This document shows, piece after piece, positions 32,400 to 43,746 of a DNA stretch of 64,000 nt (position 1 is its first letter; every line of letters starts with the position of its first letter). This stretch comes from Euglena gracilis. Its lineage: Eukaryota > Euglenida > Euglenophyceae > Euglenales. The notes beneath the pieces are model-generated. The model was not told the DNA's origin and made no database searches. It was given only the letters and a program-made list of their open reading frames with translations. The stretch lies in the NCBI GenBank assembly GCA_039621445.1, contig CP154955.1, positions 3,578,017 through 3,642,016 on the forward strand, in the 5' to 3' direction. Both the position numbers and the translations under genes were made by a program.

Positions 32400-34440
32400 C
32401 ACTGACCGACCCCCCCCCCCCACCATAGGGTGGGGTGGTTGATAGGGTGGGGTGGTTTCAGTGTGATTAATTGTTGTTTAACCTAAACCTCTGCCCCCCG
32501 GGGGGGGTCGGCAAAAATCCATCAAAGTAACCTGGTGCCGAATGCGCCAGAAACACTCCCAGGCCAATTCCTTCGTATGCTTAGTTGTGTGACCACTTGG
32601 TCGGGGTTGATTGACCCCTGGTCGGGCGTTGTAGGAACCTAGTCTGTGGAAAAGGGGGGGGGGGTGAGGGCGGGCGGGCAATGGTAGGCATTACACGCCG
32701 GATGAAATGGGATGAAATGGGTGGGTGGGCTGAGCAAGAAAACCACAACCAAAGAGAAATAAAAACGGCACGTCGGTTCCATTCGATCGAAAAATTGTGC
32801 AAGTCAAATAAAATTGAGACTGGTCTACTGGTTAAATTTCAAACGATTTTGGCATAAAACAGAAATCTCACCATGAAAATCTCAAAAACAAACTGCCTTC
32901 CGGAAAGAAGAACTTTGCCAAAGGATGGGTTGGCGCTTAGACCGCACCAATGCCGAGGCAAAGGGGAAGGCCATGAGGTGGATCCCAGAGTGGCCGACCC
33001 CCCCCCCTCCAGGGTGGGGCTGTAAAGTAGGGAGGGTGCAGTGGGGTGGGTGACTAGTTTTTGGAAGAGTGGAAGTGACCCCCCCTCCTCCACAATATTT
33101 GTGGCGGAGCGACAAATGACGTCGGCGGTGGGTCAAGGCAGCCCTGGTCAGAAAAAGAATCTTCATTACAATAATAAATCAGGGGAATTCCCCCAAAATT
33201 GAAATCCCAAGGTTGAAAATCCCCCAATTTTTTCCCCATGACCTTTTTTCCAGCCTTTTTTAACTTCGCCTAACTTTTGCTGTCAAATTACTGAACCTCC
33301 ACCTTAAGCAACACCCCATGACCAAAGACATCCTCCGATTTGTATCAGGCAACCCCAATGTGCCCCGGGGGCAGGATCCTTCTCCGGCTTGAGACAACCC
33401 TGTGCGATGTTTGCATCGCGGCTCCTTTTGCTGGCCCTGCTTCATCGGTTTATTTCCAACAAGGAAGTTATCCACAGATACACTTCGGACCCCCTCCCCC
33501 ACACGGCATCCACGGAAATAAAGTGGGCAGCCTGGCGGAGCCGGGCTGGACTGAAAACGCGATTTTTCGGAATGGCTAAAAATGGCATCTTCAAGGGTTA
33601 CCTCAAAACACTGGCCCAAAATCCCAACTCGGCCGAATTGGCTCTTATTTGCAAAAATTTTGGGGTTTATCCATGCAATCAATTTGCCACTGGCCGACCC
33701 ACCTGGTCCGGGGGGGGGGAGTGACTGACTGATATTTTTTTTTTGGTGTGTATGGCTGGTTTTTGGTCCAGAGCCCCTCCCCCCGGGGGAGGTCGGCACA
33801 GAAACACCACAATGACCCGGCACCGAAGGAGTCAAAAAATTTTCAGCCATTTTTCTCACGTTAGTGGTCATTTTTCCCTTGGATCCCAGAGCGGCCGAAC
33901 TCCCCCCCCCGGGGGGGGAGTTAGTGCCTGACTGGTTTTCCCCCAAATCAGTGTCATACATCTCTCTAAGGTTTTGCGAACCCCCCGGGGGGGGGGGGGG
34001 GGGGGGGCGGCTGCAACCAGCCCCGATTTTGGCCCAGCCCAGCCGCAACAGCCCCCTCCCCCCCGGGGGGGGGTGCTGCTAGCCCTAGCTAGCCAGCCCC
34101 TTTTTGGTGGTCCAGCCCAAAATTTTTCGGCGCGAAGCACCGAAATTTTTTGAAAAACTGTGTTCAAAAGTGGCCAAAAATGGGGTTTGGGAGGCGTTTG
34201 GGGCATTTTGGGGGGGTTTCAGATGCATCATTTTTTCAAATCTGTGTTCTGCAGGTCATTTTTGGGCATTTTTCCGATTTCAGTCCAGCTCGCCCCGGTT
34301 CGGGTCCAGCCGGGGTCCAGCCCCCCCCCCCCCCCCCCGGGGGGGCGGGCTAGCCAGCCCAAATTTCTAGCCAGCCCAAATTTCTAGCCCTAGCCCAGCA
34401 ACCCCCCCCCCCCCCCCGGGGTCCTTAAAGAGATGTATGA
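32400..34440. repeat. Nested poly-C/G elements and inverted unit fragments, no gene
   Basis: 32,600-32,960 is an inverted copy of 10,820-11,100. 33,500-34,440 resembles 12,290-12,850, with long C and G runs, an AGCC/GGCT-rich segment and a GGCGCGAAGCACC hairpin at 34,130. The open frames are homopolymer-driven. Confidence 0.5.
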
Positions 34441-34907
34441 TCAGTGACTGACTGGTTTTGGGAAGAGTGGAAGTGACCCCCCCGGGGGGGGGGCAGAAAA
34501 TGAAAAAATACGTTTTTTTTTTGGGAGGGTGGGGTCCCAGTGTCTTCCTAGCTCGGTCTGGACCCCTCTGGCAGGGGGGGGGGTCGGATCCTCTGGTCTA
34601 GGGGGTGGGGGCCCCGCCGCCGGAGGCAGCGGCCCGCTATAATGATGCCCGTGTATTAATGTGTTTGTATTTGGGGGGGGGTTACAATTTTTACTGAACC
34701 CCCCTTTGCACCGAAAATTTTCTGGCATCCGTGACAAATTTTTTCCCCCAAAAGTGCCCAGAATTTTGTCCTCCACACCCTCCTCCTGGGCCAGATGAGA
34801 CCCCCACCAACCTTTATATTGAACCCTGATCCCCCAGGACCCCCAGGGGGGTCCAGGCTTCCAGCTAGCACTTTTTTCCAGCCTATTCCCCCTTTATGTA
34901 CAACGAC

Positions 34908-35167
34908 CGGGGGTTTTTTTTTTAGCCGTGGACCCCGGGGGAGGGGGGGTCTGGCCGCGCCCCCCCCCCCCCGGCAGGGGGGTCCCCCCGGAGGGGGGTG
35001 GAATATGCTTTTTGGTGCCAAAGGTGCCGAAATTTTTTGAAAAGTGCTATGTTTAGCACTTTTCGCAATTTTTCGCCATTTTTTGTGGGTCCCCCAGGAC
35101 CCCCCGGGGGGGGGGGGCAAAGGGTGTGTGGGTGGGGGTCCCCCCGGTCTTAAAAAAAAAACCCCTG
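34908..35167. mobile_element. CAGG-type element (family E) with perfect TSD and empty-site paralogue
   Basis: The left end is CGGGGGTTTTTTTTTTAG and the right end CTTAAAAAAAAAACCCCTG, inverted repeats with one terminal change. The target duplication ACAACGAC is perfect (34,900-34,907 and 35,168-35,175). Unit I at 13,496-13,505 has the uninterrupted TACAACGACTGAG, so the insertion postdates the duplication. Confidence 0.92.
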
Positions 35168-35177
35168 ACAACGACCA

Positions 35178-35294
35178 AGTAGAGCATTGTGTCGATCACC
35201 ATCGCTCATTTGCCCTCCTGTGGCTCACTCAATACATCCCGACGTGGCGGAACACCTTGAGTGGGCCATGATTGCTGCGATATACCGGAAATGA
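35178..35294 (+). CDS. Candidate exon 5-prime of mTERF copy II
   Basis: The frame RALCRSPSLICPPVAHSIHP, then DVAEHLEWAMIAAIYRK. It is paralogous to 13,506-13,622. The family E element lies directly upstream. Confidence 0.4.
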   Translation, partial: SRALCRSPSLICPPVAHSIHPDVAEHLEWAMIAAIYRK

Positions 35295-35378
35295 TTTCCC
35301 TGCCACCGTTCTGCCTTCCCCCCAATCTTTTATTAAGATAATGAGCACTGATTCTTATTCTGGCTGATTGGGCAAAAA

Positions 35379-36790
35379 GTGGGTTTCAATTTGCCATGTT
35401 CACAATCACTGCCTAAACCCATCCGATATGGCTTGGATGTGCCGAGCATCAACGTGCGATTCCCACCTCTCAAGAAGTACAGCCTGGAGAGGGTGAAGCA
35501 GCTTACATCGTTCTTGGAGGACGAACTCAGAGTTGACGTACGGCGCGTGGTGACCAGCAGGCCAGATACCCTCGGTGCCAGCCCCGCTGCCATTGCACAG
35601 CGGGTGATTTTCTTGCAGACTCGCAAAGTTGACGTGGTCGCGGTGGCAAACGCTTTCCCAACCATCCTACAGTCTTCCGTTGCGGCTCTCCAACGGAAGT
35701 TTGATGCCATTGAATCTCTTGGGATCAGGCTTTTTTTATGGAAGCTCCCCCCTCCCTATTGCGGTAGAGTGCTATGCACAAGCAGGGGCTTACAACCTCC
35801 CTTGACGACCCTCGGATCCGTGTGGGGGTGGCGGCTGTGGGAGAGTTGGTGCGGCTAGCGCGCACTACCTCCAGCAGAGTGGGAGAAGGCCTTCCTGCCT
35901 TGTAACAGGGTCTTGTTGATTTTGCAGCTGCGGCGGTCCGCCTCGGGGGGTGTTGGTGGCATAGGACCTCCACACATGTTGCCGAATGGATCCGAGGACG
36001 TCCCCCAAGGGGGGTCGGGGTTCGGGGTGTTGTGTCATGGCACACCCAGGTGCCAAATTCACCCAGAGCCCAAAAGTGATCATTTTGGAGGAAGTTTGCC
36101 CAGGTCGAACAACGCCTGCTCTGGGCGGCACCGGATGCACCCCCCAGAATTTGTTTAAAGGAAACCTGCTGGAGATGGATGCTGCGCAGGCGATTAATCA
36201 GGAACCAATGATCTTGCGTGTTGGAATGAAGAAGGTTGCTGCTGTCGCAACCAGCCAATCTTACAGGCCTCGTCTAAATGATGCCCTATATTATCGAAAC
36301 ACCCAATGAACTTCAGAAGCATGCTATTCGGTTTCATTTCAGGATGCAAAAAAACTCCAGAGCTGTCGCATGCCTGTTCGATTTGCTTTTTCTGCAAGGT
36401 TGCTGAGTTGAAAGGTTAGAATCCTTCAGATTGCTTTTGATTTGCACCTTGGATGAGCTTCAATAAATCACACGGATGCGATCTCCGCCTCCATGTGACT
36501 CCGGAGCTTTGTGTAGATTGATGCTCAGAGGTTTTTCAGTGTTTTCAAGAGCATGCCAAGGAAAATGTTGAAAATCATCCTTCCTGGACGCCAAGCAAAA
36601 GTCGTTGTTGAGATGGTATGTGGTGATTTTGCGTTGTCAAACAGGTCTGCTGGCATCGCCGTTTCCGCAGACAGATAAAGCCCCAGGATCCATGCTTTTG
36701 GCACAGGAGCAGTTCTTTCATTCCTTTGGCCTGGATTCCTCGGAGGTGTTCTCCAAATTGCCCCATCCAGGAGGGTTGATTATTCCCACA
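35379..36790 (+). CDS. mTERF-like protein, 5-prime exons (copy II)
   Basis: Exons are 35,379-35,722, 36,174-36,234 and 36,707 to about 36,790. Reading across the first, nonconventional intron gives ESLG-MDAAQAINQEPMILRVG. The second junction is GT-AG (36,235-36,706) and gives KK-EQFFHSFGLDSSEVFSKL. The first exon has the same length as in copy I. The changes LLAQEQFLHS versus LLAQEQFFHS around exon c and third-position differences indicate purifying selection. Position 35,379 is GTG, so the start lies elsewhere or this copy is not translated from here. Confidence 0.72.
35723..36173 (+). mobile_element. Nonconventional intron, mTERF copy II, with a nested insertion
   Basis: The termini are CAGGCTTTTTTTATGGAAGC and GTTTAAAGGAAACCTG. 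The flanking 8-mers CTTGGGAT and CTGGAGAT match at six of eight. It is longer than the copy I intron because of an extra block at about 35,802-36,003. Confidence 0.78.
35802..36003 (+). mobile_element. Insertion inside the mTERF copy II intron, coding-like
   Basis: The ends are GACGACCCTCGGATCC and GGATCCGAGGACGTC, inverted. It is absent from copy I. The plus frame reads DDPRIRVGVAAVGELVRLAR, then TTSSRVGEGLPAL, a TAA, then FAAAAVRLGG and THVAEWIRGR, with GC-rich third positions as in real exons. It may be a captured gene fragment. Confidence 0.5.
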
Positions 36791-36899
36791 GCTCAAATCA
36801 ACACTGCTCAAGACAGATTTCTTGCTCAAATAGTCAGCGTTTTATTTTTGATTCAAGTCCAAGGAACCCCTCAAATTCTCGTGATCTGTGGTGCATGAT

Positions 36900-37560
36900 G
36901 CCAACCTGATTTCAATTGGATTTGGGCCGGGAATGCACTTAGACGGTCGGGAATGCACTTTTCACTTTTGTTGTTGGTTTTTTTGCGCACCTGCACATTC
37001 TTTCTTGACCATCTGTGTTGCCTTCATTTCATGGGGCGGCGCACCCGGCAGCTGAAACCCGTGGTACCAAAATGGGTACCACTACCTTCAACCCCCGTTT
37101 TTTTTTCTGGGTAAACCGACTTTTGTTCGTTTTGAAAATGGCGGTTTATTACCTCCGCCGACCGAGGAAAAAACCTCGTCCGCCGAAGAGGTGCGGCACA
37201 AAACGCTGTTTCACAGGGACGAACTCTGGTCAGGTGAACCCTTTGCACCTGCCGGCGTCCCCCTGTTTTGTGGTGCCCAGTGAATGCGCAGGTGCGCATT
37301 CACCCCCCTCCCCGTCCTGGCTTTTTCCTGAAGTCTTGGACGGTTATTGTGACTGGTCGGTGGACTCGGTTCGCCCCACCACCATTTGTCGAGATATTCA
37401 GACGAGAATGAGAGCGAAAGAAGGACATCAAAAAAGCACATGCGGAGCGGATGGTGTACGCCACTGGAGGGATGCTGTGGCCTGCATGTGTCCCAGTGCA
37501 CCGTGTGGAATGCAAACAGCAGGCAGTATAATCAGGCAGTCTGTAGATTTAAACACCCCA
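36900..37560. other. Spacer without assigned gene
   Basis: A 183-codon plus-strand frame (37,015-37,566) has ordinary composition (for example RLLFVLKMAVYYLRRPRKKP) but no second copy and no recognised domain. A palindrome GTGAATGCGCAGGTGCGCAT lies at 37,280-37,303. Confidence 0.35.
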
Positions 37561-37569
37561 CACTAGGCT

Positions 37570-37855
37570 CAGGCTTCTTTTTAAGTCAGCAGACCCCCCC
37601 CCCCCCCCGGGGGGAGGGGGGGTGGGTGGGTGGGTCCGGGCCGGCCCCCCCCCCCCGGGGGGGGGGGTCCCGCGCCGGAGGCGCTGGGTATACCTTTTCG
37701 GCGCGAAGCGCCGAAATTTTTTGGAAATTGCCTTTAACGGGCCCGATTTTGGGGGGGTCCCCGCCCCCCCCCCCGGGGGGGTCCCGCGCCACCCTGGGTG
37801 GGTGGGGGGGGACCCCCCCCTCCCCCCCCCCCCGGGGGGCTTAAAAAGAAGCCTG
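37570..37855. mobile_element. Young CAGG element: perfect 16-bp TIR and 8-bp TSD
   Basis: CAGGCTTCTTTTTAAG at the left and CTTAAAAAGAAGCCTG at the right are perfect inverted repeats. The target duplication ACTAGGCT is perfect (37,562-37,569 and 37,856-37,863). It is 286 bp, non-coding, with poly-C/poly-G pairs inside each end and the hairpin CGGCGCGAAGCGCCG at 37,699-37,713. It is the cleanest copy in the window. Confidence 0.96.
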
Positions 37856-38284
37856 ACTAGGCTGATGTGCACCCCACATCACCATGTGGGGCTACCTGTG
37901 TTTATTGTTGTGTTGCCACCCGTGTGTGTGTGTTGTGGGTCCAACGTTTGGGACGGGGTGCTGGGTATGCGGGGGGGGGGGCTGGCTTGCCCTCCTTTCC
38001 TGTGTGCCACTGGTTTTAAAAGCTACGAGGCGGAGCCCTGCTTCAACCCTTTCTGACATAGACTACACCCTCCGGAGCATCCCTCACAAACAATATAAAA
38101 TGGCTGCTATCGGAGGTTGCATGGGGCACAAGAATGCGCACGTGCGCACTCTTGAGGCCATTACGTCACTGTCTGTGATCATATCTGCAGGAGAGTAGGT
38201 GGGGATCAGCGTTGGGCATCCACAAGAGCGCGAACATGCACATTCCGTGAGGGGGAGTGCGAATGTGTGCATTCTCTGTTTTGT

Positions 38285-38530
38285 GGGGACTACACTACAC
38301 TACACTACACTACACTACACTACACTACACTACACTACACTACACTACACTACACTACACTACACTACACTACACTACATTACACTACACTACACTACAC
38401 TACACTATATTACACTACACCGCACTACACGGCACTGCACTGCACTTCACCACACCACACTGCACTGCACTGCACTGCACTGCACTACACCACATCACAC
38501 CACACAACATTTCACTACAGTGCACTACAC
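38285..38530. repeat. Pentamer microsatellite (CACTA)n
   Basis: More than 20 near-perfect ACTAC units to about 38,405, then degenerate CACTG/CACAC units. All frames are low complexity. Confidence 0.95.
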
Positions 38531-38795
38531 TATTTTACAAACATTCCAATGTTTGCAATGTAATGTCATGCGATGTAATGTAATGCAATGCAGTGTAATG
38601 CAATGTGACACAATGTGATGCAATGAAATATAATGTGCTGCGATGCAATGGGATGTGTTGAAATGCAGTATAATGGAAGAAGAGGGGTGCAGATTCCATT
38701 CGGTCTGTATGTATTTGCATTTCATTTACACTGCATTGCGTTGCATTGCTTTGCATTACAATACATTTACATTGCATGTACATTACTTTGCTTTT
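38531..38795. repeat. Degenerate ATGYA pentamers in inverted arrangement
   Basis: TGCAA/TGTAA-type pentamers up to about 38,670 and the complementary TTGCA/TTACA pentamers after 38,690. It is the unit II counterpart of 17,383-17,935. Confidence 0.75.
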
Positions 38796-39267
38796 TGGTT
38801 GGCCAAGGAGGGCTTACTAAGCGGATTTCTGCTTCCTGCATCGACGCCATTAAATTATGTTTTGTTGTATCCTTGTTGTGTGAGTTGTCCAACAATGGAT
38901 GTGATGCCTGGGCAATTACAAGTTTGTTATAACTGTTTGCAGTTATGCAATTAATATGTATTTTCTGTTAGTTTTTGAATTCGTTTGCTTTATGTTGTTT
39001 TATGTTGTGTGCTGTGCTTTGATTTAGTTCGGATGAAGTGAAGCAGTTTTCCGCTTTGATGCCTTTCACATGAAAAAAACTCAAAATTTCTAACCATGAT
39101 GTATAACCTAAATTTTAGATTTTTTATAGTATTTTTTGATAGTTTCAGAATGCTACTCAGTCAAATGTTTTACGGGCAACTTACACCGCCTAAGTTTTTT
39201 GTTTTTTTGTGTTTGATTCGGAAGTTTTTGTTTCCACACACACAACTCAAAGTTCCCGTTTCCACAC

Positions 39268-40725
39268 AATGATAAGAAGCCCACAAGGGCAGTTTCTTGT
39301 GAAATGATTTTCGTTCTACCCTCCTCGATCCAGTTGCGGTTCATAACAGTTGAGAAGATGAAGGCTGTGGCAGATTATTTGCAGAAAGAAGGTGTCGATG
39401 TGAAACAGGTCTTGAAGTATGGCCAAACAGCCTGGTTTGGTTTTTGAATGTTTTTCAGTTCAGTGAAACGTTCCACGTCATTGGGGATATTTCCGTGAGG
39501 TCTCTTGGCCACTTTATCGCTTTACCACTTTACCACTTTATCGCCAAATGCAAACAATCCTGCTTATGTATCTATCTGTAAACAACTTGGCAAATCCATC
39601 TGAGGTTGTTTGTAATCGAGCGCCAAACTCTTTGTTACCGGATTCCCGTGCTACAAGAAAAGGTTTCTTTTCTGAGGGATAGTGGTTTGGATGCCGTGAA
39701 GCACATCAATCGCCGTCCGCAGCTGCTACATTACAGCGTAGTACGCAAATTTGATTACATTTTGTTCTAAAGTTTTTTCTTCTTCACCTTACTTGCTCTT
39801 TGTTTTCTGCATTCAGCGTATACTTTTCCAGCCATCGTACAACTGGCTATGAACAAATTTTTATGTTCACCCCATTTGTGTTTTCCCCAAGCTGGTCTTT
39901 ACGTGACACTCAAGCATGGCAAGGTTAAACTCATTTATTTGAACATTATTTCTTGTGCAAATGTGTCAAAAGTGAAATTAATGCATCATGGAGTGTATTT
40001 CGACGTCATTCATAGGAAAAAATAGGTTGCTTAAAAAATTTGATTGGTGGCGACCCAAACCCCTCTCCAAAGTCCATGCAAAATCATCGTGATTGGAAAA
40101 GTTCATACCCCTTAGAACTTGGGTAATATTTCTTGTGCTGGTTAGCCTAAAAGATCCATGAAAGTGTTTGCTGATTCCAAGTTGCCGAAAATTGGTTGCC
40201 CTTGATTTTGATTTGAAAAAAAAACCATTGTATTGGCCCCAGACTTTCTGAAAGTTGTGATCTTTGTTGTTGTTGTTGTTTTGAAAGTTGGGGTCATTGA
40301 CATTTTTCTGCATTTTTTTTTTGTTATTTTCACTGTTTCTTTCCGTTCTGATTGCCAATTGTGTTCGATTTTGCGTAACCATCCGCAAGTTGCAGCCAAT
40401 TTTGAATTTCGTGCTAACTGATATGGGGCGCTCCCGGCGCGACATGGACATGCTTCCGGCGCTATGGAGTTACAGCCTGGAGCATCGATTCCGGCCAGCT
40501 TTTGACCTTTTTCATCTTTTTTTTCTTTTCAAAAGTACATTTCATATCTTTGTTGAGGGCTGGTAATGACCACGCTTCTTTTATTTGAAGTCGCTTGGAA
40601 AGGAAGATTGCAGCCTGAGTAAGATGCTCGTCTATGGGGACCAGAAGTTCACAGAGTTGGTGGCCGGTCACAATACGGTACATTTTCAGACGTGGAAGGA
40701 TGAGCATTTCCCGCCGACGTTGTAA
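39268..40725 (+). CDS. mTERF-like protein, 3-prime exons (copy II)
   Basis: The segments are 39,268-39,447 ([20 protein letters not shown]), about 39,655-39,760 ([20 protein letters not shown]), about 40,350-40,492 ([20 protein letters not shown], then SYSLEHRFRP) and 40,568-40,725 ([14 protein letters not shown]..., ending TAA). The last intron (40,493-40,567) is nonconventional and gives FRPRFF. The order and frames match copy I, and the copies differ by many silent and conservative changes, so both may be functional. Confidence 0.7.
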
Positions 40726-41115
40726 CGTTGCAGATTGTATCGACTCGTGGTCATAGATGCATTGCAGCCAGCCATGTTTGTTTTTGCTTTCTCTTCTGCT
40801 TGGAAGTTGAAAGTGCCGAAGTTTGAGTTGATCTGGGTTCTCAACCGGATCTTGGTATCATTTGGAATGGGGTTTTTTGGATGTTTCTCACCATATCTTT
40901 GTACTATGAAGGATTTCATTTCCCTTCCGGGGATCGTTATTATTTTTTCAGGACAAATTGGAGGCAATGAAAATTTGGGTGTTGCAATCCAAACCCAATG
41001 AAATGGGGTCGGGTCCCCTGGACTGAACAGGAATTCCCGGAACCCGATGGGTGTTGGATGCTTGGGTGGGGTTTGAGCCTTCCCACCCACCACCCTCCCG
41101 TTTTTCCCGGGGCAC

Positions 41116-41552
41116 CAGGCTTTTGCTTAAGGGATTGCAGTACCCCTGGGGGGGGGGGGGGGCTGGACTGCAGCTAGTCCAAATTTGGCTAGTGGGATTT
41201 CTAGCAGACCCCCGGGGGGGGGTCTGCTAGCAGGGCTAGCCAGTGGAATTTTTTTTCCAGTGACCGGCGCGAAGCGCCGAAAATTTTTTTGGAACCCCCA
41301 AAAATGGCTAAAAATGCCCGTTTTTGGCCATTTTTGGGAATTTTTGGAACAAAATCAGCCAAAAACCTATTAAAAACCTCAATTTTCCTCCGGCGCACAG
41401 CGCCGGAGGAATTTTTTTCCTCCAGTTCGGGGGACCCCCAAATCCCCCCCCCCCCCGTGGGCGGGAGGGGGGTCTAGCTAGTCCACTTTTTCCAGTGTCC
41501 AGCTGATTGGCTAGCCAGTCCCCCCCCCCCCGGGTCTTTAAGCAAAAGCCTG
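41116..41552. mobile_element. Family A CAGGC element with perfect TSD and empty-site paralogues
   Basis: CAGGCTTTTGCTTAAG at the left and CTTTAAGCAAAAGCCTG at the right. The target duplication CGGGGCAC is perfect (41,108-41,115 and 41,553-41,560). The paralogous sites at 931-945 (CCCGGGGTGCCTCATATTC) and near 21,200 are uninterrupted. The hairpin CGGCGCGAAGCGCCG is at 41,265-41,279. A relative with a lost right end is at 59,691. Confidence 0.95.
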
Positions 41553-42379
41553 CGGGGCACCCCATATTCAAATCAAAGTCTTCTTCGCCTCCCCCTTGCC
41601 GCCGAAGGAATTTTCCATTCCAAAGTGCCACGGTGGCAGGGTCGACGCCCCCCCCCCCCCCGGACCAAGCCTTCCTGGGTCCCCACCATACCAAGGTGTG
41701 TCTGACCCCCCCCTCCCAGAGGGGGTGACTGACCACCTCCACATACACAGACAAAAAAGGCCAAAAGGCGAATAACAGTGCCAGGCCGGAAGAAGGGATA
41801 AATGGCACCAAACAAACAGCCATAGTGCACACAGAGGGGGACTGACTGGTTTTTGCTCCAGACCCCCCTGGGGGGTGGGTCACCCCCCCCCCATGTGGTG
41901 GGGTGGCCGCTTGCAGCAGGATTGGCCAAAAGTGGTCACCGGGCGCCAAAGATGCCTGAAATTTTTTTGGTGGTTTTGGCCGAAGTGACCGACCCCCCCC
42001 CCCCACAGGGGGTGGGAAGCGGGTGACTGGTTTTTGAAAGTGATTGACTGGTTTTTTGAAAATGGAAGGTGACTCCCTCCCCCCGGGGTCGTCAAGCAAT
42101 GGCATGGTCCCCACCTGTATAGGTGTGGGGCCCAGGGTTGTATGGGAAGCTCCGCAGACATGAGGGAGGTGGTAGGGGGGGTCGCTGAGCTCTTGTCTCT
42201 TTAGAGCTCTTACCACCCCGGCGACGGGGGGAGGGGACAGAAACCCCCCACCCCCCCCCCCCCCCCACCCCGCTCCCCCTGGGTAGGTTCGGACACCCGA
42301 GGATTATCGATGCGATTGGATTTTCTGGCCCCCAAAGTGAATAGCCTATAGGTTAGAGGACGATCCCTAGTTTCTCCAG

Positions 42380-42965
42380 AGCCCTTAGGCAGGCACCTAC
42401 GGCCGACCAGGGCCGACCAGGGCCGACCAGGGCCGAATATGATTTTCAGGACCCCCGTAGGTGGGGCTTCCGACCGGGCCGACCAGGGCCGACCAGGGCC
42501 GACCAGGGCCGACCAGGGCCGACCAGGGCCGACTTGCATGTGGTTGGCCGACCGAAGGGGGATGGATGAAGGAGTTCGGCAGCTTTCCCTCTGTCTGTCT
42601 CCATCCCCCTCCGGGAGGTGTGTGACTCCCCTGGAGCCGAAGGTATCGTGCCCCTGCTGCATACCTGCGTACAGCCTCCACATTGGTGCTGTGTTCCTCC
42701 CTGGCTCGTCTGGCCTTCCGTGAGTGACTCCCTGGAGTGGATGCTCCAGTGGGAGAGGGAGGTTATGGGGTGAATCTTAAGTTGTGGGATAAACGGGCGA
42801 CTGTGGTCGCGGTTGTAGGCATGTGCATGGTCATGTGCATCCGTGGATGCTTGTGGGGCATGTGAATCCGAGGATGCTTGTACCCCTGATTGTTGGATGC
42901 CAGGATTGGCATCCAACGAGCCGCAAATTTAATACACAAAGTCGCAAGTTGGATGTCGAGGAAGG
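42380..42965. repeat. Dispersed block with 10-bp array GGCCGACCAG
   Basis: Array copies at 42,400-42,436 and 42,475-42,536 are followed by a segment (42,595-42,880) that matches 61,095-61,400. That copy sits in the Pcs intron next to arrays of a different 10-mer (GCGATGCAGG). The left edge AGGCAGGCACCTACGG is the inverted form of the AGGTGCTTGCC motif beside the other arrays. Confidence 0.75.
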
Positions 42966-43080
42966 TTGGCTGGAAGCCAAGAAGCGGGACCCCAGGAAGT
43001 GTGACCCCCCCAAAGGCCTTTGCTGACCAGCGTCCTCTCCTTCAGTGGAGGAAGCTGCGCGGTACCCTTCCAGTGCCCCT

Positions 43081-43130
43081 ACCGCCGGGCCGCCGGCCAG
43101 GCCGGGCCGGGCCGGGCCGGGCCGGGGTGG
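43081..43130. repeat. (GGGCC)n short tandem repeat
   Basis: Five to six pentamers of CCGGG in a GC-rich segment. Confidence 0.8.
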
Positions 43131-43169
43131 TCTCCCAAAGAGCTCAGCTCTACGTCGCACCCTGGTCGC

Positions 43170-43600
43170 TGAGCTCTTATCCCTTTAAAGGTAAGAGCGA
43201 AGCTTACCCCTGGGGGAAAACCCCCCCGAACCCCCCCCCCCCCTCGGGGCCACCTCGGGAACCGACGGATTATCACCATGATCCCGGACTGTTCCCGGAA
43301 TTTTTTTTTCCAGTCGCGAGCAACTGGATTTCTAGTTTCCGAATCACCTGGGTTTGACCCCCCAACTCCCCGCCAGGCCCGAGTTATTCACGCGCGAAGG
43401 GGTCCAAACTGGGTAGGACTTTACCCCCCCCCCCTGGATAATCCCCCCCCACTTTGGACTCTGCCATTTCGGCCAAAAAAATGTAAATTTTTCAAAATAT
43501 CTCCAAAATGAAGCAAAAAACAAAGGAAATGTCCGGAGACCTAATCTGAAGCCCTTGGAACGCCTCATCTACTGGTATTTTGATTTCCCGCAACTGTTCG
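43170..43600. repeat. Dispersed repeat, second copy at 46,000-46,470
   Basis: Both copies run from GAGCTCTTATCC(C/T)TTT through CCACCTCGGGAACCG, TCTAGTTTCCGAATCA and GAGTTATTCACGCGCG to a Phe-rich AT segment. They are direct copies about 2.85 kb apart. No protein family is recognised. Confidence 0.7.
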
Positions 43601-43746
43601 CGTAGCCCAAGATACGGCAGTTTTTCGGCTGATTTTGGCCATTTTGTACATTTTTTCCACGTTTTCGGAAAAAAATCGAAAAAAAATTGCCCGGAAAAAG
43701 CGTTTTCGAGCCGAAAATGGACGTTTTTCGACCCCCCGGCCCATCT

